A stretch of 64,000 nt of DNA from Pseudomonas sp. B21-015 (lineage in GTDB: Bacteria > Pseudomonadota > Gammaproteobacteria > Pseudomonadales > Pseudomonadaceae): the NCBI RefSeq assembly GCF_024749285.1, contig NZ_CP087196.1, positions 4,836,001 through 4,900,000 of the forward strand, written 5' to 3'. The translations under genes were made by a program, and so were the position numbers. Shown piece after piece: positions 27,062 through 37,079 of this stretch (position 1 is the first letter of the stretch; every line of letters begins with the position of its first letter). Under the pieces are notes generated by a model. That model did not search any database, had not been told where the DNA came from, and was given only the letters and a program-made list of their open reading frames with translations.

Positions 27062-28405
27062 TTAGAACACGTATTGAGCGCGGACCACGAAGCCGTCACC
27101 GCTGTCATCACCGGTACGACGTGCCGGGGTAGTACCGCTGGCAGCCGTGGCATTGGTCACGTTGTCAGTCTTGGCCTTGAGGTAGGCGGCGGAAATTTTC
27201 ACCGCTTCGTTGGCATACCAGTTGACGCCCAGGGTATGCACCTGAGCTTCGGCATCGCCGACATCGCGGGTCAGGCTGGCGGTGGTGATGTTGTCGTCTT
27301 CGACGGTCAGGCTGTCGTAGCGATAGAACAGCTCCCAGGCACCGATGGACTTGTTGGCTGGCTTGATCGCGTCGAACTTGCCGACTTTATAGCCACGGGC
27401 TTCACCGGTGAGGGTGTAGGCACCCTGAACGTAGAAACCGTGACCTTTGATGTCCTCAAGGTTACTGGCATCGGCCTTGGTTTTGCGGGCGATGTACTCA
27501 CCCTGAATCGAGGCCGGGCCCATGGCGAAAGCGGCTTCCAGGCCGACAGCGTCGTCACGGTCATAGGAGCCGGCAGGCGAAGTGGCGCTGCCGCCCAGCA
27601 CCGGACGGTTGCCGTTGGTGCCAGCATCGTTGCCGCCGAGGGTATCAACGCCACGCATGCCCATGCGGGTGCGATAGCGCGAATCGAAGGCGGTGTCGGA
27701 GACATCACGGGAAGCCACGTTCACACCGAAGTGCAGCACGTTGCCGGCGTCATGCAACGGGGCGAATACAAAGCGGCCGTTGACCTGTTTGACGCTGTTG
27801 CCATCGGTATCGTCGGTGTCTTTGCTGAACACGCCGGCGGAAGCGTAGAACGAATCGGCGAAGGTGCTGGAGGCTTGCAGACCCAGGCCATTCTGGTGGC
27901 TGTTTGCCCAATCAACCATGTCGTACGCCATGTTGCGCTCTGGCGCGGTGACCCACTTGGAGCTGGTGGCCTTTTCCAGGCCGAAGTCCGGGTCGAAACG
28001 ACCGACTTTGATCGAGACCGGTTTGAAGCCGTTGTAGGCCAGCGACGCTTCGTCGAAGTAGCCGTTGTCGGAGTCACCGGTGTTATGGGAGAAGTCGTAG
28101 TTGATGGTGTAAGCCCAATCCGTGTACAGCACACCGGACAGTTCCAGGAACGCACGACGGAAGTAGGCCGCGTCGGCGGTGTCGCCGTTTTTGGTGTAGA
28201 CACCATCGAACTGGCTGTAATCGGCCTGCAAGCGTCCGCCGAGTTTGAAGCTGAATTCTTTATCGGTGGTGGCGACCTCGAGGCCGCCCTTGGTTTTGAC
28301 TACGATATCAGCGCCGTCAGAGGTGACGGTGCCAGCGAAAGCCTGGGCGGTTACTGCCATGGCCAGTGCGCTGGCGGCAAAACCGGCGAAGTGCTTACGG
28401 ATCAT
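27062..28405 (-). CDS. Phosphate/polyphosphate-selective porin (OprP/OprO family)
   Basis: 447 residues with signal peptide ending A-Q-A-F-A and an outer-membrane barrel ending in aromatic Phe (R-A-Q-Y-V-F). Strands such as [11 protein letters not shown] near 53 and [13 protein letters not shown] near 135 mark the OprP/OprO family, which passes phosphate or polyphosphate through an arginine ladder. A Pho-box candidate lies 110 bases upstream. Placement near an ECF sigma gene and a KAS III gene recalls, from memory, the P. aeruginosa oprO-PA3285-PA3286 neighbourhood. Confidence 0.88.
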   Translation of the reverse strand: MIRKHFAGFAASALAMAVTAQAFAGTVTSDGADIVVKTKGGLEVATTDKEFSFKLGGRLQADYSQFDGVYTKNGDTADAAYFRRAFLELSGVLYTDWAYTINYDFSHNTGDSDNGYFDEASLAYNGFKPVSIKVGRFDPDFGLEKATSSKWVTAPERNMAYDMVDWANSHQNGLGLQASSTFADSFYASAGVFSKDTDDTDGNSVKQVNGRFVFAPLHDAGNVLHFGVNVASRDVSDTAFDSRYRTRMGMRGVDTLGGNDAGTNGNRPVLGGSATSPAGSYDRDDAVGLEAAFAMGPASIQGEYIARKTKADASNLEDIKGHGFYVQGAYTLTGEARGYKVGKFDAIKPANKSIGAWELFYRYDSLTVEDDNITTASLTRDVGDAEAQVHTLGVNWYANEAVKISAAYLKAKTDNVTNATAASGTTPARRTGDDSGDGFVVRAQYVF

Positions 28406-28514
28406 CGAAGAGTTCCCCTAATTGGTGGTCTTGGCGTAAGAAACACGCGGGGCTGGCCCGCTGGTGTTGGGAGGGGATCTTGGCGATGGGGTATTTCAGC
28501 CGGGTTGCTGGTAG

Positions 28515-28532
28515 ATAAAGATTTTATGACAG
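28515..28532 (-). promoter_or_regulatory. Candidate Pho box upstream of the porin gene
   Basis: The minus strand reads CTGTCATAAAATCTTTAT. The first half-site is a perfect CTGTCAT and about 14 of 18 positions fit the PhoB consensus; the second half is weak. Known PhoB control of the OprP family makes it plausible. Confidence 0.4.
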
Positions 28533-28633
28533 GGGAACTTTCTTACTTCGAATTGAAATAACGCGAGGACAGCGGCAAGCGATGAGCCGCAAGCCGCAAA
28601 CCAGAGCGGATAAAGGGGGTACTGCCGGGGAGA

Positions 28634-28870
28634 TCAGGATTTGTTCTTCAGATGTTCTTTGGCAAGTCGGTCAGCCAGCGCATCAAGATCAGTCACAGGT
28701 GGCTCAGGCATCACCTTCAGGGTGGCCTGGATCAACCGCATCTGCCGAATGAACCGCCGGCAATTGGGGCAAAACATCAAATGATGTCGCATCAGCAGCT
28801 TCTCGCGAAAACTCAATTGCCCATCGAGATAATCACTGGAGCGCGCCACTTGTTCCTTACAGGTCAGCAT
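28634..28870 (-). CDS. Anti-sigma factor with zinc-finger (zf-HC2)
   Basis: 78 residues, soluble, with the anti-sigma zinc motif C-K-E near 4 and H-H-L-M-F-C-P-N-C at about 28-36 (H-x3-C-x2-C). There is no membrane segment, so it acts in the cytoplasm. Its ATG overlaps the sigma gene stop by seven bases, giving translational coupling and marking it as the partner of that sigma factor. Confidence 0.85.
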   Translation of the reverse strand: MLTCKEQVARSSDYLDGQLSFREKLLMRHHLMFCPNCRRFIRQMRLIQATLKVMPEPPVTDLDALADRLAKEHLKNKS

Positions 28871-29475
28871 TCGCCGGTTTCCTCAAAATGTTCTACGGTC
28901 GCAAAGACCTTCAAGCGTGCCCGATGCAGCAGCACACGAACATTGGAGAGCGAGATTTCCAGAAGATTACAGATCTCCTCCAACTCCAGCCCCTGGCGCT
29001 CGCGCAACAACAAAACGCTGCGTTGCAGTTCCGACAGGCTGAGCAACGTGTGCTCCAGGCATTCGCGTAGCTCGCTTTCGATCAACAGCGCCTCTGGCGT
29101 GTCCTGATGCCAGGCGAACGGCGCCACCAGCCAATGCCCATCGCTCGATGAAAAACGATCGTCATCCACCGTGCCGTGAGGCGACGGCAGGTCATCGAGC
29201 AACACCTCCCGGCGGTTCTGCTTGTAGCGGTTCTTGGCCGAGTTGGCGGTGATGGTCAGCAGCCAGGTCTTGAGGCTCGAACGCCCCTCGAACCTGCCCA
29301 GGTTACGCACAACCGACAGCCATGCATCTTGAACCACTTCGTCGGCGTGCCGGTTACCTACGATAGCGTAGGCCACGGCACGCATGGCGCTCTGATAGGT
29401 GCTGACCAACTCTTTGAAAGCCTTTTGCTCACCTGCCAGCAAGCGCTCGAGCAGTTGCGCGTCGTCAGCCGCCAT
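28864..29475 (-). CDS. ECF sigma-70 family RNA polymerase sigma factor
   Basis: I start at ATG 29475, eight bases after AAGGGG (203 aa). Region 2 (about 15-80) has D-E-V-V-Q-D-A-W-L-S-V-V and W-L-L-T-I-T-A-N; region 4 (about 145-195) has the helix-turn-helix L-S-E-L-Q-R-S-V-L-L-L-R-E-R...E-I-S-L-S-N-V-R-V-L-L-H-R-A-R. It directs a small regulon after release from the anti-sigma encoded next. The signal and targets are unknown; the adjacent porin and KAS III genes are candidates. Confidence 0.9.
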   Translation of the reverse strand: MAADDAQLLERLLAGEQKAFKELVSTYQSAMRAVAYAIVGNRHADEVVQDAWLSVVRNLGRFEGRSSLKTWLLTITANSAKNRYKQNRREVLLDDLPSPHGTVDDDRFSSSDGHWLVAPFAWHQDTPEALLIESELRECLEHTLLSLSELQRSVLLLRERQGLELEEICNLLEISLSNVRVLLHRARLKVFATVEHFEETGEC

Positions 29476-29622
29476 TAACAAACCCCTTGTCTTGACCTCG
29501 AAAATGAAAACAACAGGACTTCGCTGTAGGCGTCGTCCTGCTGGCATTTCCGAAAATTACAGCGTCCTGACTATTTCGAATGTAGGAACAATCCTCACAA
29601 ATCGCAGGAAAGAACGACAGAA

Positions 29623-29670
29623 GTTCCGATCATCAAGAGCTCCGATCAACAGGAGTTCCAATCAACGCTT
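29623..29670. repeat. Three degenerate 16-bp tandem repeats
   Basis: GTTCCGATCATCAAGA, GCTCCGATCAACAGGA and GTTCCAATCAACGCTT follow one another without gaps. The last one runs into the final codons of the KAS III gene. Confidence 0.6.
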
Positions 29671-30783
29671 GCGCAGAATCACGCAGCCAATCGAGTAACC
29701 GGCGCCGAACGAGCTAAGCACGGCCAGCGAACCACTGATCAGATCGTCCTGATTCTTGTGAAACGAAATCACCGAACCGGCGGAACTGGTATTGGCATAG
29801 GTGTCGAGAATCACTGGGGCTTCTGCTTCGGTGGCTTCGCGGCCCAGCAGCTTCTTGACGATCAGGTGGTTCATGCTGAGGTTGGCCTGGTGCAGCCAGA
29901 AGCGCTTCACGTCGCTGACGTTGAGCTGGTTTTCTTCCAGGTGCGTGGCGATCAGCTCGGCGACCATCGGACAGACATCGCGGAACACCTTGCGGCCTTC
30001 CTGGACGAACAGCTTGTCGGGGGCACCGATGCCCTCTTCCGCCGCGCGGTTGAGGAAGCCGAAGTTGTTGCGGATGTTGTTGGAGAACTTGGTCAGCAGT
30101 TTGGTGCTGACCACGTCGAACTGATACTTGGAGGTCGCCAGATCGGCGCGCTCGATGATCACCGCGGTGGCGGCATCGCCGAAGATGAAGTGGCTGTCAC
30201 GGTCGCGGAAATTCAGGTGACCGGTGCAGACTTCCGGGTTGACCATCAGGATCGCCCGCGCCTGGCCCAGTTGCACGCTGTTGGCGGCGGCCTGGATGCC
30301 GAAGGTCGCCGAAGAGCAGGCAACGTTCATGTCATAACCGAAACCCTGGATGCCCAGCGCTTCCTGAACTTCGATGGCGATAGCCGGGTAGGCGCGTTGC
30401 AGGTTGGAACAAGCGACGATCACACCATCGATGTCAGCAGCGGTCTTGCCGGCGCGCTGCAAGGCTTGCTCGGCCGCGCCGATGGCCATCTGGCACAGCA
30501 CCGACCACTCGTCGTTGGAGCGCTCGGGCAAGCGTGGCGCCATGCGCTGCGGGTCGAGGATGCCTTCCTTGTCCATGACAAAGCGGCTTTTGATGCCGGA
30601 CGCTTTTTCGATGAACGCTGCGCTGGATTCGGTCAATGCCTGGATTTCGCCACGCTCAATGGCCTCGGCGTTATCGGCGTTGAACTGTGCGACGTAAGCG
30701 TTGAAAGACTGCACCAGCTCTTCGTTGGAGATGCTGTTGGCCGGGGTGTAAAGGCCGGTGCCGCTGATGACGACGTTATGCAT
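29662..30783 (-). CDS. Beta-ketoacyl-ACP synthase III family protein
   Basis: 373 residues with a thiolase fold. The catalytic triad is visible: Cys156 in N-V-A-C-S-S-A-T-F-G, His298 in W-L-H-Q-A-N and Asn331 in Y-A-N-T-S-S-A-G-S. It condenses an acyl-CoA starter with malonyl-ACP. It is longer than housekeeping FabH (about 320 aa) and resembles the PA3286-type enzyme that channels octanoyl-CoA into fatty acid synthesis; that orthology is from memory. It lies upstream of the ECF sigma gene but 186 bases away. Confidence 0.88.
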   Translation of the reverse strand: MHNVVISGTGLYTPANSISNEELVQSFNAYVAQFNADNAEAIERGEIQALTESSAAFIEKASGIKSRFVMDKEGILDPQRMAPRLPERSNDEWSVLCQMAIGAAEQALQRAGKTAADIDGVIVACSNLQRAYPAIAIEVQEALGIQGFGYDMNVACSSATFGIQAAANSVQLGQARAILMVNPEVCTGHLNFRDRDSHFIFGDAATAVIIERADLATSKYQFDVVSTKLLTKFSNNIRNNFGFLNRAAEEGIGAPDKLFVQEGRKVFRDVCPMVAELIATHLEENQLNVSDVKRFWLHQANLSMNHLIVKKLLGREATEAEAPVILDTYANTSSAGSVISFHKNQDDLISGSLAVLSSFGAGYSIGCVILRKR

Positions 30784-31092
30784 GGTCGTTTCTCTAATCT
30801 ATTCAGGCAGAAAGCGCTGGCACCGACGTACCAACACACAAAGGGTCTATTCCAGGTTCCAGACGCAAACCTGGCATCGCTTTATTCCGATCCGCCCGGG
30901 CCCGTGGAGGCTCAAAACCGCGGGGCCGGCGTTTATAGGCGCGAAGTTTGCCATAAACGCTGGCTTTTGGCCCCTTTTGCAAGAGCAACAGCCTATCCAA
31001 TGTGTGTGGGGCTTGCCCGCGATGAGGCCATCACATTCAACATCCATGTCGAATGATAGACCGCCATCGCGGGCAAGCCCGCTCCCACAGGA
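30784..31092. other. Gene-free stretch upstream of KAS III
   Basis: It contains the KAS III leader, a GC-rich segment around 30890-30945 with no motif I recognise, and a REP doublet (31003-31090) that abuts the hrpA stop codon. Confidence 0.6.
31003..31090. repeat. REP doublet downstream of hrpA
   Basis: GTGTGGGGCTTGCCCGCG, slightly eroded at its left end, faces CGCGGGCAAGCCCGCTCCC ending at 31090. Confidence 0.85.
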
Positions 31093-34000
31093 TCAAGGTT
31101 CGACCTGGCTCCATTGCTTATTCAGGCGCTTGTCGGAGATCGGCACCTTGGTCCCCAGTTGCTGTGCGAACAGCGAGACCCGGTACTCCTCCAGCCACCA
31201 GCGATAAAGCTCCAGCTGCGGATCGCGTTTGCCTTCCTGGGCGTGTTTGTTGGCGCGGGTCTGGTATTGGCTCCAGAGGCCAGACAATTCTCCGCTCCAG
31301 ACCCGGTCCTTCTGCACCTGAGCGCCGAGTTTCTCGAAGCGCTGCTCGACGGCCTTGAGGTAACGCGGCAGCTCCTTGAGCCACGGCATCGGCGTTTCAC
31401 GCACGAACCCTGGATACACCAGATGGCTGAGCTGCTGCTTGATGTCGTTCAAGGCCACGGCTTGCGCCAGGTCGATCTTGCCCTTGAAGCGTTTTTGCAG
31501 GCCGTGCCAGTGCTTGAGAATCTCCAGGGTCAGCCTGGCCAGACGCTCGGCGTGCTCGGTCCAGGCGCCACGTTTGCGTTCGGCCAGCGACGCCAGGCCA
31601 GCGCCATCACGGGGCAACGGGTCTTCGCCGTCGAGGATGCAGCTGTCGAGACTGGCCAGCAGAATGTCTTCCACCAGGCTGTCGATGCGCCCCAATTCGC
31701 GGTACATCAGGCCCAACTCGGTCAGCCCCGGCAACTTGCCACGCAGGAACTTCGCCGGTTCCGCCAGTTGCTGCATCAGCAAGCGCTGCAAGGCCCGGCG
31801 ATGCTGGAACTCGGCTTCGGCCGGCGTCGAGAAACGCCCTTCCTTGACCGTCCCGGCCTCTTCCACCAACGCCGGATACACCGTCATCGACAGCCCGGCG
31901 ATCTTCTGTTGGGTTTTCTCGGCGACCGCCGCAAAGACTTTCGCCTCCACCGGCTGCTGACTTTTTGCAGTTTGCGGTACGGCTAATGCCGCTTGGCTGG
32001 CCTCGGCAAAGCGTGCGGTCAACTCGGCCAGATCGCGCCCTTCGCCAAGGAACTTGCCCTGGCCGTCGACGATTTCCAGGTTCATCCGCAAATGGCTTTC
32101 GACCTGCTGCGACGCTTCGGCCCAGGCCTCATCGCTGACCCGCGCCCCGGTCATGCGCAGCAACTCGCGGCCCAGCGCCTGGGGCAACGAGCCCTCGGCA
32201 AACGTGATGCGCTGCAACGCGGCTTTGACGAAGTCCGGCACCGGCACGAAGTTCTTGCGCAGGGCCTTGGGCAGGTTACGGACCAACGCGATGCACTTGG
32301 CCTCGATCACCCCCGGCACCAGCCATTCCAGACGCTCCGGCGGCAGCATCGGCAACAACGGTGCCGGCACGCGCAAGGTCACGCCGTCACGCGGATGGTT
32401 GGGCTCGAAGTGATAACTCAGCGCCAGTTCCAGATCGCCGATGTGCAGGGTGTCCGGGTAATGCGCGGCGGTGACTTCACTGGCTTCGCGGGCCAGCACG
32501 TCTTCTTCGCGCATGATCAGCAGCTGCGGGTCTTTCTGGCTGTTGACCCGGTACCAACTGTCGAAGGTGGCGGTCTGGTGAATCTCTGCCGGCAGTCGCG
32601 CATCGTAGAAGGCGAACAGGGTTTCTTCGTCGGCCAGAATGTCGCGACGACGGGCCTTGGCTTCCAGTTCGTCGAGCTGTTCCAGCAACTGTTGGTTGGC
32701 CGTCAGGCACTTGGCCTTGGATTGAATCTCGCCACGCACCAAGGCTTCGCGGATAAACAACTCGCGGGACACCACGGGGTCGACCGGCCCGTAATGCACT
32801 GGCCGGCGTCCGACCACGATCAGCCCGAACAGGGTGATTTGCTCGAAGGCCACGACCTGCCCACGCTTCTTCTCCCAATGGGGTTCGAAGTGGTTTTTCT
32901 TGATCAGGTGCCCGGCCAGCGGCTCGATCCAGTCGGCGTCGATCTTGGCGACCATCCGCGCGTAAAGCTTGGTGGTTTCCACCAGTTCGGCGGTCATCAG
33001 CCATTGCGGACGTTTTTTACCAAGCCCGGATGAAGGGTGAATCCAGAAGCGCCGCTGACGAGCGCCGAGGTAGTCGCCGTCTTCGGTTTTCTGACCGATC
33101 TGGCTGAGCAAACCCGACAGCACGGCTTTGTGCAGTTTCGGGTAATCCGCCGGCTCTTTGTTGAGGCCGAGCTGCATGTCGCGGCAGATCAGGCTCAACT
33201 GGCGATGGGAGTCGCGCCACTCGCGCAGGCGCAGGTAATTGAGGAAGTTCTTGCGGCACCAGTTGCGCAGCGGACTGGCCGTCAGGGCCTGGCGCTGCTC
33301 TTCGAAACCACGCCACAGATTGACCAGCCCGGCGAAGTCCGAGTCCACGTCTTTCCACTGGGCGTGGGCCTGATCCGCCGCTTGCTGACGCTCTGGCGGA
33401 CGTTCGCGCGGGTCCTGAATCGACATGGCACTGGCGACAATCAGCACTTCCTGCAAGCTGCCGAGTTTGGCCGCTTCCAGCAGCATTCGACCCATGCGCG
33501 GGTCCACCGGCAGCCGCGCCAATTGACGACCGAGCGGGGTCAGCTGACTGTTGCGGTCCACCGCCGACAGTTCTTGCAGCAGGTTGAAACCGTCGCTGAT
33601 GGCTTTGCCATCCGGCGGTTCGATAAACGGGAAATCAGTGATCTCGCCGAGGCGCAGATGGAGCATCTGCAAAATCACCGCCGCAAGGTTGGTACGCAGG
33701 ATCTCCGGATCGGTAAATTCCGGCCGACCGATGAAATCTTCTTCGCTGTACAAGCGCACGCAAATACCCGGTTCGACCCGCCCGCAGCGACCTTTACGCT
33801 GGTTGGCGCTGGCCTGGGAAATCGCTTCGATGGGCAGGCGCTGGACCTTGGCGCGGTAGCTGTAGCGGCTGATGCGCGCGGTGCCGCTGTCGATCACGTA
33901 ACGAATGCCCGGCACGGTCAACGAGGTTTCGGCGACGTTGGTGGCCAATACGACGCGGCGCCCTGGGTGCGACTGGAAAATCCGCTGCTGTTCGGCCGGC

Positions 34001-35004
34001 GACAGTCGTGCGTAGAGCGGCAGAATCTCGGTGTGCTTGAGCTGGGCCTTGCGCAGCATGTCTGCCGCGTCGCGAATCTCGCGCTCGCCGGGCAGGAACA
34101 CCAGCACGTCGCCGGGGCTCTTGCGCTCACTGCGTTCAAACGCGGCGATTTCATCGAGGGTGGCGAGGATCGCCTGATCCACGGTCAGGTCATCCTCGAC
34201 GCGGTTGCCCTCCTCGTCCTGCTCCAGGGTCAGCGGGCGATACCAGGTCTCGACCGGGAAAGTACGGCCGGAGACTTCGACAATCGGCGCATCGTCGAAG
34301 TGCTTGGAAAACCGCTCCAGGTCGATGGTGGCCGAGGTGATGATGACTTTCAGGTCCGGGCGACGCGGCAGCAGGGTTTTCAGGTAACCGAGCAAAAAGT
34401 CGATGTTCAGGCTGCGTTCGTGGGCTTCGTCGACGATGATCGTGTCGTAGCGTTCGAGGTAGCGGTCGTTCTGGGTTTCCGCCAGCAGGATGCCGTCGGT
34501 CATCAATTTGATCAGGGTGTTGGCATCGCTCTGGTCCTCGAACCGCACCTGATAGCCGACCAGCGCGCCCAACGGCGTCGCCAATTCTTCAGCGACCCGG
34601 CTCGCCACGCTGCGGGCGGCGATTCGACGGGGCTGGGTATGCCCGATCAGACCGTGCTGGCCGCGACCGATTTCCAGGCAGATCTTCGGCAACTGGGTGG
34701 TTTTACCCGACCCGGTTTCGCCGGCAATGATCAGCACCTGATGCTTTTGCAGCGCCGCTTTGATTTCATCGCGCTTGGCGGCGATCGGCAGGCTGTCGTC
34801 GTAACGAATCACCGGCAGGCTGGCGCGCCGCGCCAACACCTGATCACAGGACGCCTGCATGCGCGTCACCCACTGGGCCAGTTTGGCCTCGTCCGGTTTC
34901 TTGCGCAGCTCAAGCAACTGCCGCCGCAGCCGGTGGCGGTCGGCGAGCATGGCGTGATCGAGGTTTTTCAGCAGTTTGTCGATTGAAGGCGATTCGTCAG
35001 TCAT
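31093..35004 (-). CDS. hrpA: ATP-dependent RNA helicase HrpA
   Basis: 1303 residues, normal for HrpA. Motif I G-E-T-G-S-G-K-T is at 95-102, T-Q-P-R-R at about 123, D-E-A-H at 192-195, T-S-A-T-I-D near 223 and Q-R-K-G-R-C-G-R-V near 383. Helicase-associated HA2/OB-fold domains follow and the long C-terminal DUF3418 region ends the protein. It unwinds RNA and rescues or remodels ribosome-mRNA complexes in the cytoplasm. Monocistronic in appearance, divergent from no close gene. Confidence 0.95.
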   Translation of the reverse strand: MTDESPSIDKLLKNLDHAMLADRHRLRRQLLELRKKPDEAKLAQWVTRMQASCDQVLARRASLPVIRYDDSLPIAAKRDEIKAALQKHQVLIIAGETGSGKTTQLPKICLEIGRGQHGLIGHTQPRRIAARSVASRVAEELATPLGALVGYQVRFEDQSDANTLIKLMTDGILLAETQNDRYLERYDTIIVDEAHERSLNIDFLLGYLKTLLPRRPDLKVIITSATIDLERFSKHFDDAPIVEVSGRTFPVETWYRPLTLEQDEEGNRVEDDLTVDQAILATLDEIAAFERSERKSPGDVLVFLPGEREIRDAADMLRKAQLKHTEILPLYARLSPAEQQRIFQSHPGRRVVLATNVAETSLTVPGIRYVIDSGTARISRYSYRAKVQRLPIEAISQASANQRKGRCGRVEPGICVRLYSEEDFIGRPEFTDPEILRTNLAAVILQMLHLRLGEITDFPFIEPPDGKAISDGFNLLQELSAVDRNSQLTPLGRQLARLPVDPRMGRMLLEAAKLGSLQEVLIVASAMSIQDPRERPPERQQAADQAHAQWKDVDSDFAGLVNLWRGFEEQRQALTASPLRNWCRKNFLNYLRLREWRDSHRQLSLICRDMQLGLNKEPADYPKLHKAVLSGLLSQIGQKTEDGDYLGARQRRFWIHPSSGLGKKRPQWLMTAELVETTKLYARMVAKIDADWIEPLAGHLIKKNHFEPHWEKKRGQVVAFEQITLFGLIVVGRRPVHYGPVDPVVSRELFIREALVRGEIQSKAKCLTANQQLLEQLDELEAKARRRDILADEETLFAFYDARLPAEIHQTATFDSWYRVNSQKDPQLLIMREEDVLAREASEVTAAHYPDTLHIGDLELALSYHFEPNHPRDGVTLRVPAPLLPMLPPERLEWLVPGVIEAKCIALVRNLPKALRKNFVPVPDFVKAALQRITFAEGSLPQALGRELLRMTGARVSDEAWAEASQQVESHLRMNLEIVDGQGKFLGEGRDLAELTARFAEASQAALAVPQTAKSQQPVEAKVFAAVAEKTQQKIAGLSMTVYPALVEEAGTVKEGRFSTPAEAEFQHRRALQRLLMQQLAEPAKFLRGKLPGLTELGLMYRELGRIDSLVEDILLASLDSCILDGEDPLPRDGAGLASLAERKRGAWTEHAERLARLTLEILKHWHGLQKRFKGKIDLAQAVALNDIKQQLSHLVYPGFVRETPMPWLKELPRYLKAVEQRFEKLGAQVQKDRVWSGELSGLWSQYQTRANKHAQEGKRDPQLELYRWWLEEYRVSLFAQQLGTKVPISDKRLNKQWSQVEP

Positions 35005-35078
35005 CAGGTACGCAAAAGTCGTCTAGTGGCGCAGGGGGCGGATTGTCGCAGATTTGGGGCGCGCAGTGACGCGCTTTT

Positions 35079-35210
35079 GTGGCGAGGGAGCTTGCTCCCG
35101 CTCGGCTGCGAAGCAGTCGTAATCCTGCCAACGCGGCTTGTCTGAATCTCTGTGATGGATGGTTTTGGGGTCGCTTCGCGACCCAGCGGGAGCAAGCTCC
35201 CTCGCCACAG
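35079..35210. repeat. Inverted repeat (GTGGCGAGGGAGCTTGCTCCC family)
   Basis: TGTGGCGAGGGAGCTTGCTC and its complement enclose about 85 bases between hrpA and aceK, including an inner GGGTCGCTTCGCGACCC hairpin. A second member is at 59918-60010. Confidence 0.9.
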
Positions 35211-35228
35211 TGTGTTCACTCAGGTGGG

Positions 35229-36950
35229 CTACTCGTTATCAAGGCCCTTGCGCCGATACGGGAACACATCAATCACCTTCCCGGCCCGAATCGCTTCCTG
35301 CAGCCCCTTCCAGTAATCGGCGTTGTACAACTCGCCATGCAACTGATCGAACAATTTCCGCTGCCCGGAATCGGCAAACAGGAACGGTGGAAACTCCTCG
35401 GGAAACACATCCAGCGGCCCGATCGAGTACCACGGCTCGGAGGCCATTTCGTCTTCCGGCGTACGCGGTTGCGGGATGTGGCGGAAGTTGGCTTCGGTCA
35501 GGAAGCAAATTTCGTCGTAGTCATAAAACACCACGCGACCATGACGGGTAACGCCAAAATTCTTCAGCAACATGTCGCCGGGAAAGATATTCGCCGCCGC
35601 CAGCTGCTTGATCGCCAGACCGTAATCCTCCAGCGCCTCGCGCACCTGCGCCTCGTTGGCGTGTTCCAGATAAAGGTTCAACGGCGTCATCCGGCGTTCG
35701 GTCCAGCAGTGGCGGATCAGCACCGTATCGTCCTCCACCGACACCGTGGATGGCGCCACTTCAAGCAACTCCTCCAGGCATGCCGGCTCGAACTTGCTCA
35801 AGGGGAAACGGAAATCGGCGAACTCCTGGGTGTCGGCCATGCGGCCGACCCGGTCGACGCTCTTCACCAGGCGATACTTTTCGATCACCGTGGCACGGTC
35901 GACGTTTTTCGACGGTGAGAAGCGGTCCTTGATGATCTTGAACACGGTGTTGAAACCCGGCAGCGTAAACACGCTCATGACCATCCCGCGCACGCCGGGG
36001 GCCATGATGAACTGGTCGTCGGTGTTGGCCAGGTGGTTGATCAACGCCCGATAGAACTCGGACTTGCCATGCTTGTAGAAGCCGATCGAGGTGTACAGCT
36101 CGGCGATGTGCTTGCCCGGCAGGATGCGCTTGAGAAAGCCGATGAACTCCGCCGGCACCGGTACATCGACCATGAAATACGAACGGGTGAAGGAGAAGAT
36201 GATCGACACCTCCGCCTCGTCGGTGATCAGCGCATCGATCTGAATGCCTCGGCCTTCGCGGTGCAGCAGCGGAATCACCAGTGGCCATTGCTCGTCCTGG
36301 GTATGAATGCGCCCCACCAGGTAGGCGCCCTTGTTGCGGTAAAGCACCGAGGAAAACAGCTCGACACTCAGTTGCGGGTCCTTGCAGACCCAGTCCGGCA
36401 GGTTCTCGCGCAATTGCGCTTCGAGGCGACGCAGGTCGCCGGGCAAATTGGCGTAGTCCTCACTGAAGCGGTAGTCGGCAAAGATGCTGGTGAGCATGCC
36501 CGACAACTGCCCCTGCGGCTTGTAGATGCGGGTTTGCGCGGCCCGGGCCCGGCGCAGGCTCGGCCGCGTGGTGTGGATGAACATGCAGCCGTCGCTGATC
36601 AGGTCGTGGCTGAACAGCCCGCAGAAAATCGAGTTGTACCAGGTCTCGGACAGTTCATCGTCGAAACGCAGGTCGATCAGGCTGATGTAAGCGCTTTTGA
36701 CCAGCGGCCAGTTGCTGACGTCCATCAACACATCGGTGGCGAACGACGCATGCAAGTGCCCGACCGTTTCGCCGACCTTTTCTTCGTAGAGATTGATCCG
36801 CGCTGCCGAAGCGACTTGCGTCTCCTGCCACTGGGCCTGCTCGAAGCGGGCTCGGGCGCCATCGGTGATCTGACGGAAATGCTCGCGGTAATCGTCAAAG
36901 CCATCGAGGATCATTCGGGCGATGTCGGCGGCTGGCCATTGCTGCGGCAT
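35229..36950 (-). CDS. aceK: Isocitrate dehydrogenase kinase/phosphatase
   Basis: The start is ATG 36950, five bases after GAGG (573 aa); the frame open to 37061 has no ribosome site. AceK phosphorylates and dephosphorylates isocitrate dehydrogenase to divert carbon into the glyoxylate shunt. The nucleotide-binding segment [12 protein letters not shown] near 310, and the catalytic-lobe segments K-D-R-F-S-P-S-K-N and F-Y-D-Y-D-E-I-C-F are as in the family. It is not next to the glyoxylate-cycle genes here, which is usual in Pseudomonas. Confidence 0.95.
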   Translation of the reverse strand: MPQQWPAADIARMILDGFDDYREHFRQITDGARARFEQAQWQETQVASAARINLYEEKVGETVGHLHASFATDVLMDVSNWPLVKSAYISLIDLRFDDELSETWYNSIFCGLFSHDLISDGCMFIHTTRPSLRRARAAQTRIYKPQGQLSGMLTSIFADYRFSEDYANLPGDLRRLEAQLRENLPDWVCKDPQLSVELFSSVLYRNKGAYLVGRIHTQDEQWPLVIPLLHREGRGIQIDALITDEAEVSIIFSFTRSYFMVDVPVPAEFIGFLKRILPGKHIAELYTSIGFYKHGKSEFYRALINHLANTDDQFIMAPGVRGMVMSVFTLPGFNTVFKIIKDRFSPSKNVDRATVIEKYRLVKSVDRVGRMADTQEFADFRFPLSKFEPACLEELLEVAPSTVSVEDDTVLIRHCWTERRMTPLNLYLEHANEAQVREALEDYGLAIKQLAAANIFPGDMLLKNFGVTRHGRVVFYDYDEICFLTEANFRHIPQPRTPEDEMASEPWYSIGPLDVFPEEFPPFLFADSGQRKLFDQLHGELYNADYWKGLQEAIRAGKVIDVFPYRRKGLDNE

Positions 36951-37079
36951 GGTGAAACCTCGGCGGCTGTTCTTATCGTTGGAGCCTGAGCTTAGTGGGC
37001 CTGTGTTACGCAACGCAAGCCATTGCCTTGTGCCCTGACAGGGGCGACACTTGCGCGCCAATCAAGGAAGGAAAGTGCT

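Noticed and set aside
33037..34986. 649-codon plus-strand frame opposite hrpA
   Set aside because: HrpA helicase motifs on the minus strand explain the region fully.
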